A stretch of 64,000 nt of DNA from JBBSDP01 sp038240605 (GTDB lineage: Bacteria; Planctomycetota; Phycisphaerae; Tepidisphaerales; Tepidisphaeraceae). The notes below the pieces were generated by a model that saw nothing but the letters and a program-made list of their open reading frames with translations, had not been told where the DNA came from and ran no database searches. A program made the translations under genes and the position numbers. The DNA lies in NCBI GenBank assembly GCA_038240605.1, contig JBBSDP010000003.1, positions 124,001 to 188,000 of the forward strand. Reading direction: 5' to 3'. Below, piece after piece: positions 25,870-34,424 of this stretch (position 1 is its first letter; each line of letters opens with the position of its first letter).

Positions 25870-26312
25870 GATCGGTTCTCCATCGGATTTGAATGAGTTC
25901 CGGCTCCGCCCCATGATCATAAACGCTCCGCCCTGACAAGGGGAGCGGATAGAGAACGATAGAGCCGCCAGGGTGCCTTGAGGCCAACATTTGATCCACC
26001 GCGGAGCGGCTATGAGCGCGGAGAAGAAAATGCGCAACGAGTTGACGCGGAGACGCGCCGACGCGGGGAGGGAGCGAGGCGCTGCGGCCGCGACCGTGAG
26101 GGAGCGATGGGCGTGGCGCCGGACGTCAACGCTCCCTCACGGTCGCGGCTCGCTACGAGACCAGCGCGGCCCCGGTTTTCATTTACTCAGGGCGAGGCGA
26201 AGCTTCATGTGGAACTCTGCGGTGAATCGGCGTTTTGCGGTTTCCCGCATTGGCTGGCGTCATGGCGGTGCAACTTCTTGCGAGCTGGCGAGGGCAGACC
26301 TAACGTTCGGAT
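25870..26312. other. Divergent intergenic region carrying a palindromic element
   Basis: These 443 bases separate the oxidoreductase operon from a zinc-ribbon membrane-protein gene. The main content is the 20-bp-arm palindrome at 26087-26149, preceded by G-rich sequence with another GGGAGCG-like unit near 26068-26076. The promoter of the operon should lie near 25870-25980. No gene was supported here. Confidence 0.6.
26087..26149. repeat. Palindromic element, copy 1
   Basis: A perfect 20-bp inverted repeat has the left arm GCCGCGACCGTGAGGGAGCG (26087-26106), a 23-nt spacer, and the complementary arm at 26130-26149. The arm shares the core GCCGCG..CGT.AG..AGCG with the palindromes at 35847-35918 and 60366-60429. 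It lies between two divergent genes and has no T-run, so it is unlikely to be only a terminator. Confidence 0.85.
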
Positions 26313-26957
26313 ATGCAGGACCCGCAATTGGAGGATGACCAACACCCTGCCGGCGAGCCGGTGCTCGGCGTGCCGACGGATGCCGATGCCGCGGTCGATC
26401 GACCGCCTTGGTATCAATGCCCCGAGTGCGGACTGGATTTGGATGCGAACTCGATCGGCGATTGGACCCTCATCGAATGCCTCGTGTGCCACGCGCAGTT
26501 TATCCCCTCCGCGGGTCTGACTGGCGAACAGGAGGCGTTGGAGGCGGAGGACACAGGTGAACGGGAACGGCTTGCTGCGATCGCCGCCCGCGAGGAAGAG
26601 CTCAGCGGCTTGCGGATCCGGCAACTTTCGGCGTTACGCCGAGGGGCGTATCGCAGCCGTTCGTACTCGATTATTGCCGCGGTGGCATTGGGAGTTGCGT
26701 GTTTCAAGCTTCTCACGATCGCGGTACGGCACGTTCGGTCGACGGGCTGGCATTCGCGTCCCGTCGGGCACCTGATCGCCGTTGGGTACGCGATCGCGAT
26801 CGGGGCCGGGCTCATGGCGATCCGCTTCCTGTGGCGCCGAATTGTCGAATTCACCCGGGAACTCAACCGACCGACGCTGATCGACCCCGGCGTCCCGCCC
26901 GATTTCTCGACCCTGAGCGATGGCAGCCAGCAGTGGAAAAACCTGGAGCAAATGTGA
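26313..26957 (+). CDS. Zinc-ribbon membrane protein, function unknown
   Basis: The 214-residue protein is not assigned to a named family. The N-terminal part has CPECGLD and CLVCHAQF, a two-knuckle CxxC zinc-ribbon pattern (about residues 34-58). A charged helical stretch rich in Glu and Arg follows (about 65-110). Two predicted membrane helices come next, SYSIIAAVALGVACFKLLTI and HLIAVGYAIAIGAGLMAIRF. Small proteins with an N-terminal ribbon and membrane anchor are frequent in planctomycetes. It could be a membrane-tethered nucleic-acid or protein-binding factor, but nothing in the context proves it. Confidence 0.65.
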   Translation: MQDPQLEDDQHPAGEPVLGVPTDADAAVDRPPWYQCPECGLDLDANSIGDWTLIECLVCHAQFIPSAGLTGEQEALEAEDTGERERLAAIAAREEELSGLRIRQLSALRRGAYRSRSYSIIAAVALGVACFKLLTIAVRHVRSTGWHSRPVGHLIAVGYAIAIGAGLMAIRFLWRRIVEFTRELNRPTLIDPGVPPDFSTLSDGSQQWKNLEQM

Positions 26958-27088
26958 TCGCCGGTCGAGGGTTGTCGAAAAAACACGTCGTTGCTCCTCA
27001 TTCTTGAGTTGATTGGATATCCTGATGGAGCGATAGAGCAATGCTCTGTCTGCCAAAGGACCATTTCTCTCAAGGTAAGGAGCACTCC

Positions 27089-27523
27089 ATGTCGCAGTAT
27101 CCCGTAACGCCGTCTTATCAGCCCGCGCCGCGGCAGGTGGGATCCGGCCTCGCGATCGCCAGCCTGGTGCTGGGGATCATCTCGCTGTTCTTTTGCATTT
27201 GGTATGTCGCGATTCCATGCGGCATCCTGGCGATCATCTTCGGCGTGATCGCGATGGGTAAGGCGAAGACGGGAGAGGCTGGCGGCGCCGGTATGGCGCG
27301 GGCAGGGTTGATCATGGGGTGCATTGGCCTGGCGATCGATGTGATCGTCGTCGTGTTGATCTTCACGGTCGGCGTGTCATTTTTTAAGAGTGTTCAGCAG
27401 CAGATCAAGCAGCAACAGCAACAACAGCAACAGCAACCCACCAATCCGTCGCCGACCTCACCGTCGCCCGCTTCGCCGACGCCGAGTTCTCTAGCGCCGT
27501 TCGGACCACGCTGGAAGTTCTGA
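27089..27523 (+). CDS. DUF4190-like two-helix membrane protein with polyglutamine tail
   Basis: The 144-residue protein has two hydrophobic helices (LAIASLVLGIISLFFCIWYV and GLIMGCIGLAIDVIVVVLIF) separated by the loop AMGKAKTGEAGGAG, the DUF4190 arrangement. It starts after an AAGGAG site six nt upstream. After the second helix comes an unusual low-complexity tail: a run of nine consecutive glutamines encoded by mixed CAA and CAG, then Pro/Ser-rich sequence ending in FGPRWKF. The function of DUF4190 proteins is unknown. It is convergent with the pseudopilin gene with no spacer. Confidence 0.75.
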   Translation: MSQYPVTPSYQPAPRQVGSGLAIASLVLGIISLFFCIWYVAIPCGILAIIFGVIAMGKAKTGEAGGAGMARAGLIMGCIGLAIDVIVVVLIFTVGVSFFKSVQQQIKQQQQQQQQQPTNPSPTSPSPASPTPSSLAPFGPRWKF

Positions 27524-28396
27524 TCAGTCTTGATCCGTCGGGACGAGATAGCTGTCGTTGATCCACGCGGGACCTTTGTCGCGCCCGTAGAAGCCGTTGC
27601 TTTCCACCGGCGGCCGCTGCCCGGGCGTGAGGGGAATGGGTGAGAGGGCGGTGTAGATGTTGTCGCGCCGCGCCCCCTGCCCGACGCCGCAGTAGCACGT
27701 CGGCTGAAATGCGACGTGTCCGTCGGCGTAGAGGACGTTCTGTCCCGCCTTCTGATGGTTGTTCGAGTTGGCCTTGGCCAGCTCGAACGGCGGCGCATCG
27801 TAGGTGGGGCTGACGACGTCATCGAGCTTGCCGCCGATGCCGGGATTCTTGTCGGCCAACAGGGCAAAGTCGCCAGGCTGGGTATCATTCATCTTGTACC
27901 CCGCCGCGCTGCTGAACGGCGAGGCGTACGAGTAGCTCAAATAGGCGCCGGACGTGAAATTGGAACGATGGTCGGCGCTAACGCGCGATCCGGCGGTTCG
28001 CATCGGATCAACGCTCTGTGAGGAACTGGGGCAGACGAACTTTGATGCCGGCTCCAGCCCGCCGCGCACCAGCAGCCAGAGCGAGGCCGTCACATCATTG
28101 GGAGAAACCGTTGTCCCTTTCGCGAACGGGTCGGGGCTATCCGCGCGGGTGAAGGCGGTGTAGCCGTTGGGATTGTGCTCGGCGTCGTAGGCAACGCTCG
28201 GATAGATATGGTTGTTGGCGTTCGCGTAATTACGCAACCCCTGCATGATCGCACGCAGGTTTTCAGCGCAGCGCGCACGCTTTTCCAATTCGCGAACCTT
28301 GGACAGGTATGGCAGGAAGATCGCCACCAGGATCGCCAGGATCCCGACGACCACCAGGAGCTCGACCAGGGTGAAGGCGCGACGGGGTTTCATCAT
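27524..28396 (-). CDS. Type II secretion pseudopilin-like protein
   Basis: The N terminus PRRAFTLVELLVVVGILAIL is a perfect prepilin leader (cleavage expected before FTLVE, Glu at +5), giving a pseudopilin anchored by its first helix. The 290-residue globular part carries the planctomycete features of DUF1559-like proteins, including NVLYADGHVAFQP. It may act in type II secretion, a type IV-pilus-like system or cell-surface structures. The family is highly multiplied in planctomycetes, and individual roles are unclear. The start overlaps the rlmN stop by 4 nt (ATGA), suggesting coupling. Confidence 0.88.
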   Translation of the reverse strand: MMKPRRAFTLVELLVVVGILAILVAIFLPYLSKVRELEKRARCAENLRAIMQGLRNYANANNHIYPSVAYDAEHNPNGYTAFTRADSPDPFAKGTTVSPNDVTASLWLLVRGGLEPASKFVCPSSSQSVDPMRTAGSRVSADHRSNFTSGAYLSYSYASPFSSAAGYKMNDTQPGDFALLADKNPGIGGKLDDVVSPTYDAPPFELAKANSNNHQKAGQNVLYADGHVAFQPTCYCGVGQGARRDNIYTALSPIPLTPGQRPPVESNGFYGRDKGPAWINDSYLVPTDQD

Positions 28397-29490
28397 GAGG
28401 TGTGGCCGACGACCGCATCCGGCTCAGCCGGCAGCTCGGCGCGCGTCCGCCGCAACTGCCCGCACGCCGCATCGATATCGCGTCCGCGCGACTTGCGGAC
28501 GTGCGCGTTGACGCCGGCATCGCGCAGTGTTTCCTGGAATCGCATCACGTCCTCGGATCCGGGACGGGAAAACGGGAGACCGGCGACCTCGTTATAGCGA
28601 ATGAGGTTGACGTTGGCGCGAAGCGTGCGGCAAAGCTTTGCCAATTGCCGGGCGTGTTCGGGCCGATCGTTCACGCGAGCGAGCAGGATGTACTCGAGCG
28701 TCACCTCGCGACCCGTCTGGTGGAAATATTCACGAGCGGCTTCGAGGATTTCCTCCAGCGCGAAGTGCTCCGCCCAGGGAATCAGTTCCCGGCGCAGCAC
28801 ATCGTTGGGCGCGTGGAGCGAAATCGCAAGGTTGATGGGCAGCCCCTCTTCCGCCAGTTGCCTCATCCGCGCCGGCAAGCCCACGGTGGAGATCGTGATT
28901 CGCCGCGCACCCAGGTTGAAGCATTCGGGGTCGTGAAGGATGCGCACCGCCGCCAGGACCTGAGCGTAATTGGCGAGCGGCTCACCCATCCCCATGAAGA
29001 CGATATTGGTGATCCGCTCGTTGGCCGGCCGGAGGATCTGATTGAGCTGAAAGACCTGCTCGACAATCCGTGCCGCGCTCAAATTTCCCTTCACCCCATT
29101 GATGCCGCTTGCGCAAAATTTGCATCCGACCGGACAGCCGACCTGGGAACTGATGCAGGCAGTACGGCGGTCGGCATCCGGGATCATCACGGTTTCGGCG
29201 TTGGCACCGTCTGGCCAGGTTAACAACAGCTTCTGGGTACCATCCGCACTACACTGATGGGTGGTAATCTGGGCGGAGGTAAACGCGATATGCTCGGTCA
29301 GCAGCGTACGGTCGGCCGCGGAAAGGTTGGTCATCAACTGGGGATCCGTCAGAAGGCTGCCGTAAACCCATTGGCGAACCTGTTTCCCCCGAAATCGTGG
29401 CCAGCCCCATTGTTCAACGTGCTGGTCAAAGCGCGCGGGATCCTCACCGAAAAACTGAATGGGGATCGAATCGGCCTGACCGGCGGGCAT
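28393..29490 (-). CDS. rlmN: 23S rRNA (adenine-2503-C2)-methyltransferase RlmN
   Basis: RlmN is a radical SAM enzyme that methylates C2 of A2503 in 23S rRNA and A37 of some tRNAs. The 365-residue protein has an N-terminal domain (WPRFRGKQVRQWVYG), the cluster motif CPVGCKFC with Cys119, Cys123 and Cys126, the SAM-binding GMGEPLANY, and the C-terminal CGQLR containing the Cys expected to be methylated in the reaction. The start MPAGQADS at 29490 is chosen by family length; the frame is open to 29619, adding 43 residues of poor conservation. It is followed by a pseudopilin with a 4-nt overlap. Confidence 0.95.
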   Translation of the reverse strand: MPAGQADSIPIQFFGEDPARFDQHVEQWGWPRFRGKQVRQWVYGSLLTDPQLMTNLSAADRTLLTEHIAFTSAQITTHQCSADGTQKLLLTWPDGANAETVMIPDADRRTACISSQVGCPVGCKFCASGINGVKGNLSAARIVEQVFQLNQILRPANERITNIVFMGMGEPLANYAQVLAAVRILHDPECFNLGARRITISTVGLPARMRQLAEEGLPINLAISLHAPNDVLRRELIPWAEHFALEEILEAAREYFHQTGREVTLEYILLARVNDRPEHARQLAKLCRTLRANVNLIRYNEVAGLPFSRPGSEDVMRFQETLRDAGVNAHVRKSRGRDIDAACGQLRRTRAELPAEPDAVVGHTS

Positions 29491-29760
29491 ATCATCTGAT
29501 ACGTTAGGCAGGCCGCGAGGTTGCTCGTGGACCGCGTCGGTTGATGCTGCGGTAGACGTTTGGCACCATAACTGCTCCTCACGGGACGTGCAATGAAGGA
29601 GCCAAGACGTGCTATCCAAGCTTCACTGAAGAACCCGCCGGGTCAAGGACACGGCGCAGACGCCCCGCGCCGCCAGTCAGTGACCCGTTCCGCAGGGCAC
29701 CGCCCCGACGGCACGAAGACTGAGCGTCGCCGGCACGACAATGGCAAGGGAGGTACCGCC

Positions 29761-30414
29761 ATGATGCCAGGCAGCCATGTTCCCGCCGACAGCCCCGTCC
29801 CTCCGCCCATCGGCAACGGTGAGCGCGCCGACGAGAAGCTTCTTGAAGATTACCGCCATGGCGACAAGGCGAGCTTTCCGCTGCTCGTCTCGCGTTACCA
29901 GCGCGAGCTTTACCATTTCCTCGTTCGCTTCCTGGGGAACCGCGCCAGCGCCGAAGACGTGTTTCAGGAAACCTTTTTGCAGGTGCATCAGTCGGCCGAG
30001 CAGTTTGATACGCAGCGCCGATTCCGTCCCTGGCTATTCACCATCGCGGCCAACAAGGCACGCGACCTGATCCGTTCGCAGGCGCGTCGGCCGACCAACC
30101 CGCTTCAGGCTTCGATCAGCCCGGGCGATGACGAGAGCGGTGAGTTCATTGACCTGATGCAATCGGTTACCGACCTTCCCAGCGATCCGATGGAAAAGCG
30201 CGAGCTTCAGCAACAGGTGCACAACACCGTGATCGGGATGCCCGAGCACCTGCGGGAAATTTTGCTGTTGAGCTATTTCCACCAGTTCCCGTACAAGCAG
30301 ATCAGCGAAATCCTCGATATTCCGCTGGGAACCGTGAAGTCGAGGCTGCATGCGGCCGTCGCCCATTTCGCCGACCGCTGGCGTCTGGTGAACCAGCGCC
30401 GACATGCGTCGTAG
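29761..30414 (+). CDS. ECF-type RNA polymerase sigma factor
   Basis: This 217-residue sigma-70 family protein has region 2 (ELYHFLVRFLGNRASAEDVF through RRFRPWLFTIAANKARDLIR) and region 4 (MPEHLREILLLSYFHQFPYK and EILDIPLGTVKSRLHAA). No region 3 is present, the ECF arrangement. A strong GGGAGGT lies before the ATG at 29761; the open frame continues upstream to 29593 with low-complexity sequence that I consider leader. The next gene, 128 nt downstream, encodes a small protein resembling an anti-sigma partner. The 270 nt upstream, shared with rlmN, should contain a promoter, but no motif is obvious. Confidence 0.9.
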   Translation: MMPGSHVPADSPVPPPIGNGERADEKLLEDYRHGDKASFPLLVSRYQRELYHFLVRFLGNRASAEDVFQETFLQVHQSAEQFDTQRRFRPWLFTIAANKARDLIRSQARRPTNPLQASISPGDDESGEFIDLMQSVTDLPSDPMEKRELQQQVHNTVIGMPEHLREILLLSYFHQFPYKQISEILDIPLGTVKSRLHAAVAHFADRWRLVNQRRHAS

Positions 30415-30542
30415 CAGCGTATGGAAGTACCCGCATATTCATTTCTCCCAGAGCGTTGTTCACATGTTCCTCTGGTGCGGGTGATGCAGGGTTGGAGCGG
30501 TCGTCGGTACTGGTGCCGGCCACCATCTTACGGGGACGTGCT

Positions 30543-30839
30543 ATGAAGCTTCGTCAAGAGGACCGCAAAGCGGTCGATCTTTTGTTGGACCGCATGCACA
30601 CTGCATCGGCACGGGGGATTGGGAGCGGTCAGGCGGTGATCTATGCCGCCACCGACGGTGCGATCCGCGAGCGCGTGGCGCACGTCAGTGCGCTGCTGCA
30701 CCTGCTGGATGCCATGCCCGCTGCCGAGCCGCCGCGCGACCTGGTCGAGCGGACGATGGAGCAAATCGAAAAGCCTTCGACGCGACGACACCGCGGACTG
30801 CACGCGCCATCGACTTCCGCACAGCATCCGCTGGCCTGA
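30543..30839 (+). CDS. Small protein downstream of sigma factor, possible anti-sigma partner
   Basis: The 98-residue protein begins MKLRQEDRKAVDLLLDRM after a GGGGAC site. It is helical with no membrane segment and no zinc-ribbon cysteines. The stretch AEPPRDLVERTMEQIE resembles the segment found in the cytoplasmic part of planctomycete anti-sigma and sigma-associated proteins, which is the only hint of function. It lies on the same strand 128 nt after the ECF sigma gene. A soluble regulator of that sigma factor is plausible; a simple unknown protein is equally possible. Confidence 0.6.
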   Translation: MKLRQEDRKAVDLLLDRMHTASARGIGSGQAVIYAATDGAIRERVAHVSALLHLLDAMPAAEPPRDLVERTMEQIEKPSTRRHRGLHAPSTSAQHPLA

Positions 30840-30880
30840 ACGGCCAGTGTTTCTGGCGTGACGGGCACGTGCGCGCCGGG

Positions 30881-32086
30881 TCAGCCTGGGCTGCGCGTCG
30901 TGCATTGGATGATCGCGGCAATCAATTCGTCGACTTCGCCTTCCTCGTGCTCGCTGGAGAGCGTCACGCGCAGCCGGCTCTCGTTGCGGGCAACCGTTGG
31001 CGGGCGCACGGCGGCGACGAGCATCCCACGCGCGCGGAGCTGATCCGCCGTCCGCAGCGCCGACTCCGCTGATCCCGTGATGACCGGCACGATCGGCGAG
31101 TCTCCGTCCCGTACCGTCACTCCCGCCTCGCGAAGCCTCTGTCGAACGCGTCGCGCGCGTTCCCGAACGCGCTCCTGCCGTGCGGGCTCATAACGCAGGA
31201 CATCGACAGCCGCCGTCACGATCGCAGCAATGTGAGGCGGCACGGCGGTCGAGAAGATGAACGCCCGTCCCCGATTGATCACCAGATCGCGGAACGACCG
31301 ATCGGCGCAGATCGCCCCGCCCACGCCACCGAGCGCCTTGGAGAACGTGACGACGCTTGCGTCAACGTGCTCCCCAAGCCCCAGTTCGGACGCGAGTCCC
31401 GCGCCGTTCGGCCCGTACACGCCGCTCGCGTGCGCTTCGTCGAGTAGCAGGAAAAAGCCGAATTCCTCGCGGAGTTGTACGAGGTCGGCGAGCGGGGCGG
31501 CGTCTCCGTCCATGCTGAAAATCGATTCGGTCACGACGACCTGAAGCTGTCCCGCCGGTGCATCGGACAGGAGACGCCGCAGCTTGGCGAGATGGTTGTG
31601 GGGAAAGATGCGAAACGCCGCGCCGCTGCCGCGGACCGCGTCGATAAGCGAAGCGTGCGCGAGCTTGTCCACGAGGAACCGCACGCCGGACGCGCGTCGT
31701 CCCCCCGCCGCGAGTCCTGAGAGCGCCTGCACAACGGCGTGGTTGGCCTGATACCCGCTGGGGAGAAGCAACGCCGCCGCGACGCCCTTCCAGCGCGCCA
31801 GCGCTTGTTCCGCGGTGACGTGCAAGGGCCCATGACCGTAGATCAACGGAGCCGCGCCGCTTCCGCTTCCGTATTTCGACAGCGCATCGCGCCCGGCCTG
31901 GATCAGCCTGGGGTGATGGGTCAGTCCGAGGTAATCGTTGGAGGCGAAGTTGACGAATCGCCGCCCGTCGCATTCGACGTGCGTGGCGTCGATGGGCGTG
32001 AACGTCGGCAGTTCTCGGAGGAGGTGATCGTCCTTCAGCGTTGCCAGGTCGTCGGCAAGCAGTTCGTACCAGGCGGCGCGTCTCAT
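30881..32086 (-). CDS. bioF: 8-amino-7-oxononanoate synthase-like PLP enzyme
   Basis: BioF condenses pimeloyl-ACP with alanine to make 8-amino-7-oxononanoate, the first committed ring-building step of biotin synthesis. The 401-residue alpha-oxoamine synthase fold shows FASNDYLGL, GSGAAPLIYGHGPLH, DEAHASGVYG with Asp216, and VVTFSKALGG with the PLP Lys250. The closely related Kbl and serine palmitoyltransferase-like enzymes are alternatives; length and motif wording favour BioF. No other biotin gene lies adjacent. It is convergent with the small gene at 30543-30839. Confidence 0.88.
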   Translation of the reverse strand: MRRAAWYELLADDLATLKDDHLLRELPTFTPIDATHVECDGRRFVNFASNDYLGLTHHPRLIQAGRDALSKYGSGSGAAPLIYGHGPLHVTAEQALARWKGVAAALLLPSGYQANHAVVQALSGLAAGGRRASGVRFLVDKLAHASLIDAVRGSGAAFRIFPHNHLAKLRRLLSDAPAGQLQVVVTESIFSMDGDAAPLADLVQLREEFGFFLLLDEAHASGVYGPNGAGLASELGLGEHVDASVVTFSKALGGVGGAICADRSFRDLVINRGRAFIFSTAVPPHIAAIVTAAVDVLRYEPARQERVRERARRVRQRLREAGVTVRDGDSPIVPVITGSAESALRTADQLRARGMLVAAVRPPTVARNESRLRVTLSSEHEEGEVDELIAAIIQCTTRSPG

Positions 32087-32146
32087 CCTGAATTTGCGTT
32101 GAACGAATGAGAGTGAAAGAGCGCGCGACTACGCGCAAGAAGCCGC

Positions 32147-32578
32147 TTACGTTCCGGCGGCGTGCTCGTTGTGGCCAGTGCGGCCGACGTGCCCCGCTCC
32201 GTCCCGGTCGTGATTGTCATTTTCCTCGGCGTCGCTGTCGGCGTCGCTCATCTCACTCCTATCGCTGGTCTCATCGTCGACGACGGCGCCCGTGAGATCG
32301 CCGAGGCGCTGCTTCATGAGCCGTCCGACCTTGAACTTAACCGTTCGCTTTTCTGGAACCGCAACGGGTTCAAGCGTCTTGGGGTTCTGAGCCTTGCGCG
32401 CCTTGCGCAGCTTGGTTTCGAACACGCCGAAGTCGCGAAATTCCAGGCGATTCCCCCGACCGAGCTCATTGACGATCTCGTCAAGAAATTGTTGAATCAC
32501 CTTCTTGACCTGCACGCGACGGTGACCCACGCTCCCGGCAATTCGGTCGATCAGCTCTTTCTTGGTGATAGTAGCCAT
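32147..32578 (-). CDS. HU/IHF-family DNA-binding protein with acidic tail
   Basis: This histone-like protein of 143 residues begins with the canonical HU fold (MATITKKELIDRIAGSVGHR, then EIVNELGRGNRLEFRDFGVF), ending near residue 93. GAGGGACT precedes the start. Instead of the Lys/Ala-rich tail seen in some bacteria, the last 45 residues are acidic, with many Asp, Glu, Ser and His (for example SDADSDAEENDNHDRDG). Such a tail could modulate DNA binding or bind metal. It is the nucleoid-protein gene of the region and appears monocistronic. Confidence 0.9.
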   Translation of the reverse strand: MATITKKELIDRIAGSVGHRRVQVKKVIQQFLDEIVNELGRGNRLEFRDFGVFETKLRKARKAQNPKTLEPVAVPEKRTVKFKVGRLMKQRLGDLTGAVVDDETSDRSEMSDADSDAEENDNHDRDGAGHVGRTGHNEHAAGT

Positions 32579-32709
32579 AGTCCCTCGATGCGGATAACAC
32601 CCGATGGGAAACAGACTTACTAAGTTTGACCGCGCGAGAAGTGAATTTCAACTATTAATTCGCGGCTTTACATCCACTAACCCGAGATGACGATTCAGAA
32701 AGATCGAAA

Positions 32710-33051
32710 TTAGCGCGAACGGACGCCGATTTTAGCGGTAACGGCCGACCGCTGATACCCATCCGACCAACCCCAGTTTCCCTGTTCGTCATCGCTCACG
32801 ATGACGTACGTTTCAGAAACCTGCTGATCGTACCCCAAGAAGGCCGAGGTCTGACGCGGGCCACGGGCCAGGCCTTCCAGCGGATAGGGCGAGGAGACTG
32901 CCGGAGCGAAAACCAATGCCGAGGCGTTTGCCGGCTCAAATTCAGTTTCAGCATTCGCGTTCGACGGTGACGATTGCAACGTCTGCGCGGGATGCGTAGC
33001 GGTACAGCCGACGATTAAAAGGCCGAGGAGTGAGAAGGCAATCGATCGCAT
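32710..33051 (-). CDS. Small predicted lipoprotein, function unknown
   Basis: The 113-residue protein has a lipoprotein signal (IAFSLLGLLIVGCTATHPA) with the lipidated Cys at residue 16. The mature part contains no recognised domain; AFLGYDQQVSETYVIVSDD and GYQRSAVTAKIG suggest beta structure. Expected location is the outer or inner membrane. It lies 144 nt from the cysE gene on the same strand, with no obvious functional link. Confidence 0.65.
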   Translation of the reverse strand: MRSIAFSLLGLLIVGCTATHPAQTLQSSPSNANAETEFEPANASALVFAPAVSSPYPLEGLARGPRQTSAFLGYDQQVSETYVIVSDDEQGNWGWSDGYQRSAVTAKIGVRSR

Positions 33052-33194
33052 ATCCAGCCTTCGTCAAACGCAGTGCCAATGACTACGGTGCCAGACCCAT
33101 GCGTCCGTTTATACCGGATGTTTCCCGTTCCGCACGTTGGGCGTGCGTTTCCGAGACATCCCGATTCCGCGCCGGACCGGCTGACTGTCACATC

Positions 33195-34160
33195 TCAAAT
33201 CTGAAAGTCGAGATATTCTGATCCCCGGCCAGCTCTTGGCCGCCGATCGCGGTATTTCAGCTTGGGCGGTTCGGCGCTGACCTGGTTCAACGGCGGCACG
33301 CTGGTCGTGATGAACACGTTGCCACCGATCAACGCGCCTCGGCCGATGACCGTGTCGCCGCCCAGGATGGTCGCCCCGGCATAGATCGTCACGTCATCCT
33401 CGATCGTCGGATGCCGTTTCTGGCCGCGCAGCAACTGACCAAAGGCTGGCGCCAGGGCACCCAGCGTCACGCCCTGGTAGACCTTCACGTTGGCCCCGAT
33501 CTCCGTGGTTTCCCCGATAACGACGCCGGTCCCGTGGTCGATGAAGAACCGAGGTCCGAGGCGTGCGCCGGGATGAATGTCGATGCCGGTCAGGCTGTGG
33601 GCATATTCGGTCATGATTCGCGGAAGCAGGGGCACGCGCAGGTCGTGGAACTCGTGCGCCATGCGTTGCACGAAGATCGCGAACAGACCGGGATAGCAGA
33701 AGATCGTTTCATCGGTGCTCTGAGCGGCGGGGTCGCCTTCGAAGGCAGCCTCGACGTCGGTCGCGAGCATCTCGCGCACCGCGGGGATTCGCAGCAGGAA
33801 CCGCTGGACGACCTCAGTGGCTTCGACGTCACAATGGTTGCACTGATCCAGTTCGCCGTCCGCGCCGGAAATCTGCTCCCGGTAACGGAGGCAACAGCGC
33901 ACCTGCTGATACAGCAGTTTCGACAGTTCGGCGGTCAGCTCCCCGAGGCGGACGGAAAGGTTCTCCCGGGTCAGGCCCTGCTTCCCGAAGTAGCCCGGAA
34001 ACACCAATTGGCGCAACCGGCGGATGCACTCGATGATCGTGTCACGGCTGGGAAGCAGCACCCGATTAAGGTGCTGGAGGGTCGGCAATGCGAGCACGCT
34101 TTCTACCAGCGCGTCCACTGCAATGTCCGGCGAACGCGGATTGAGTTGGGTGGTGTCCAT
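33195..34160 (-). CDS. cysE: Serine O-acetyltransferase
   Basis: This enzyme makes O-acetylserine from serine and acetyl-CoA in cysteine biosynthesis. The 321-residue protein has an extended helical N-terminal domain and a left-handed beta-helix built from hexapeptide repeats: IDIHPGARLGPRFFIDHGTG, VVIGETTEIGANVKVYQGVT and HPTIEDDVTIYAGATILGG. DHGTG holds the catalytic Asp/His pair typical of SAT. The longer N-terminal region, which includes CCLRYREQISGADGELDQC with several cysteines, is like the EpsC-type SATs. The ATG at 34160 is the only good start. No cysK lies in the window. Confidence 0.9.
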   Translation of the reverse strand: MDTTQLNPRSPDIAVDALVESVLALPTLQHLNRVLLPSRDTIIECIRRLRQLVFPGYFGKQGLTRENLSVRLGELTAELSKLLYQQVRCCLRYREQISGADGELDQCNHCDVEATEVVQRFLLRIPAVREMLATDVEAAFEGDPAAQSTDETIFCYPGLFAIFVQRMAHEFHDLRVPLLPRIMTEYAHSLTGIDIHPGARLGPRFFIDHGTGVVIGETTEIGANVKVYQGVTLGALAPAFGQLLRGQKRHPTIEDDVTIYAGATILGGDTVIGRGALIGGNVFITTSVPPLNQVSAEPPKLKYRDRRPRAGRGSEYLDFQI

Positions 34161-34424
34161 GGCTCGGATGTCGTTGCGATCGAATAGGTCCCCGCCGCCG
34201 TCGTAAATCGTGAGGCATCAACAGTGCAAGCATCGGCCCGAGCGTGTCATGGAACGGATGATATCCCTCCCAGGCAGACCAGGCAATCACCGCCCCAGTG
34301 GCGTAGAAGCGTGTATGGAGAGCAGAGTCCGCCTTTTACAGCAGGACATGATGAACCGGCGGCGCGGATGCTGGCTTCGCTCGGTCGATGCCGATACCTT
34401 CACGTGACATTGTCAGGAGCGTGC

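Noticed and set aside
27397..27434. CAG/CAA repeat as an intergenic microsatellite
   Set aside because: It lies inside a well-supported coding frame and encodes glutamines.
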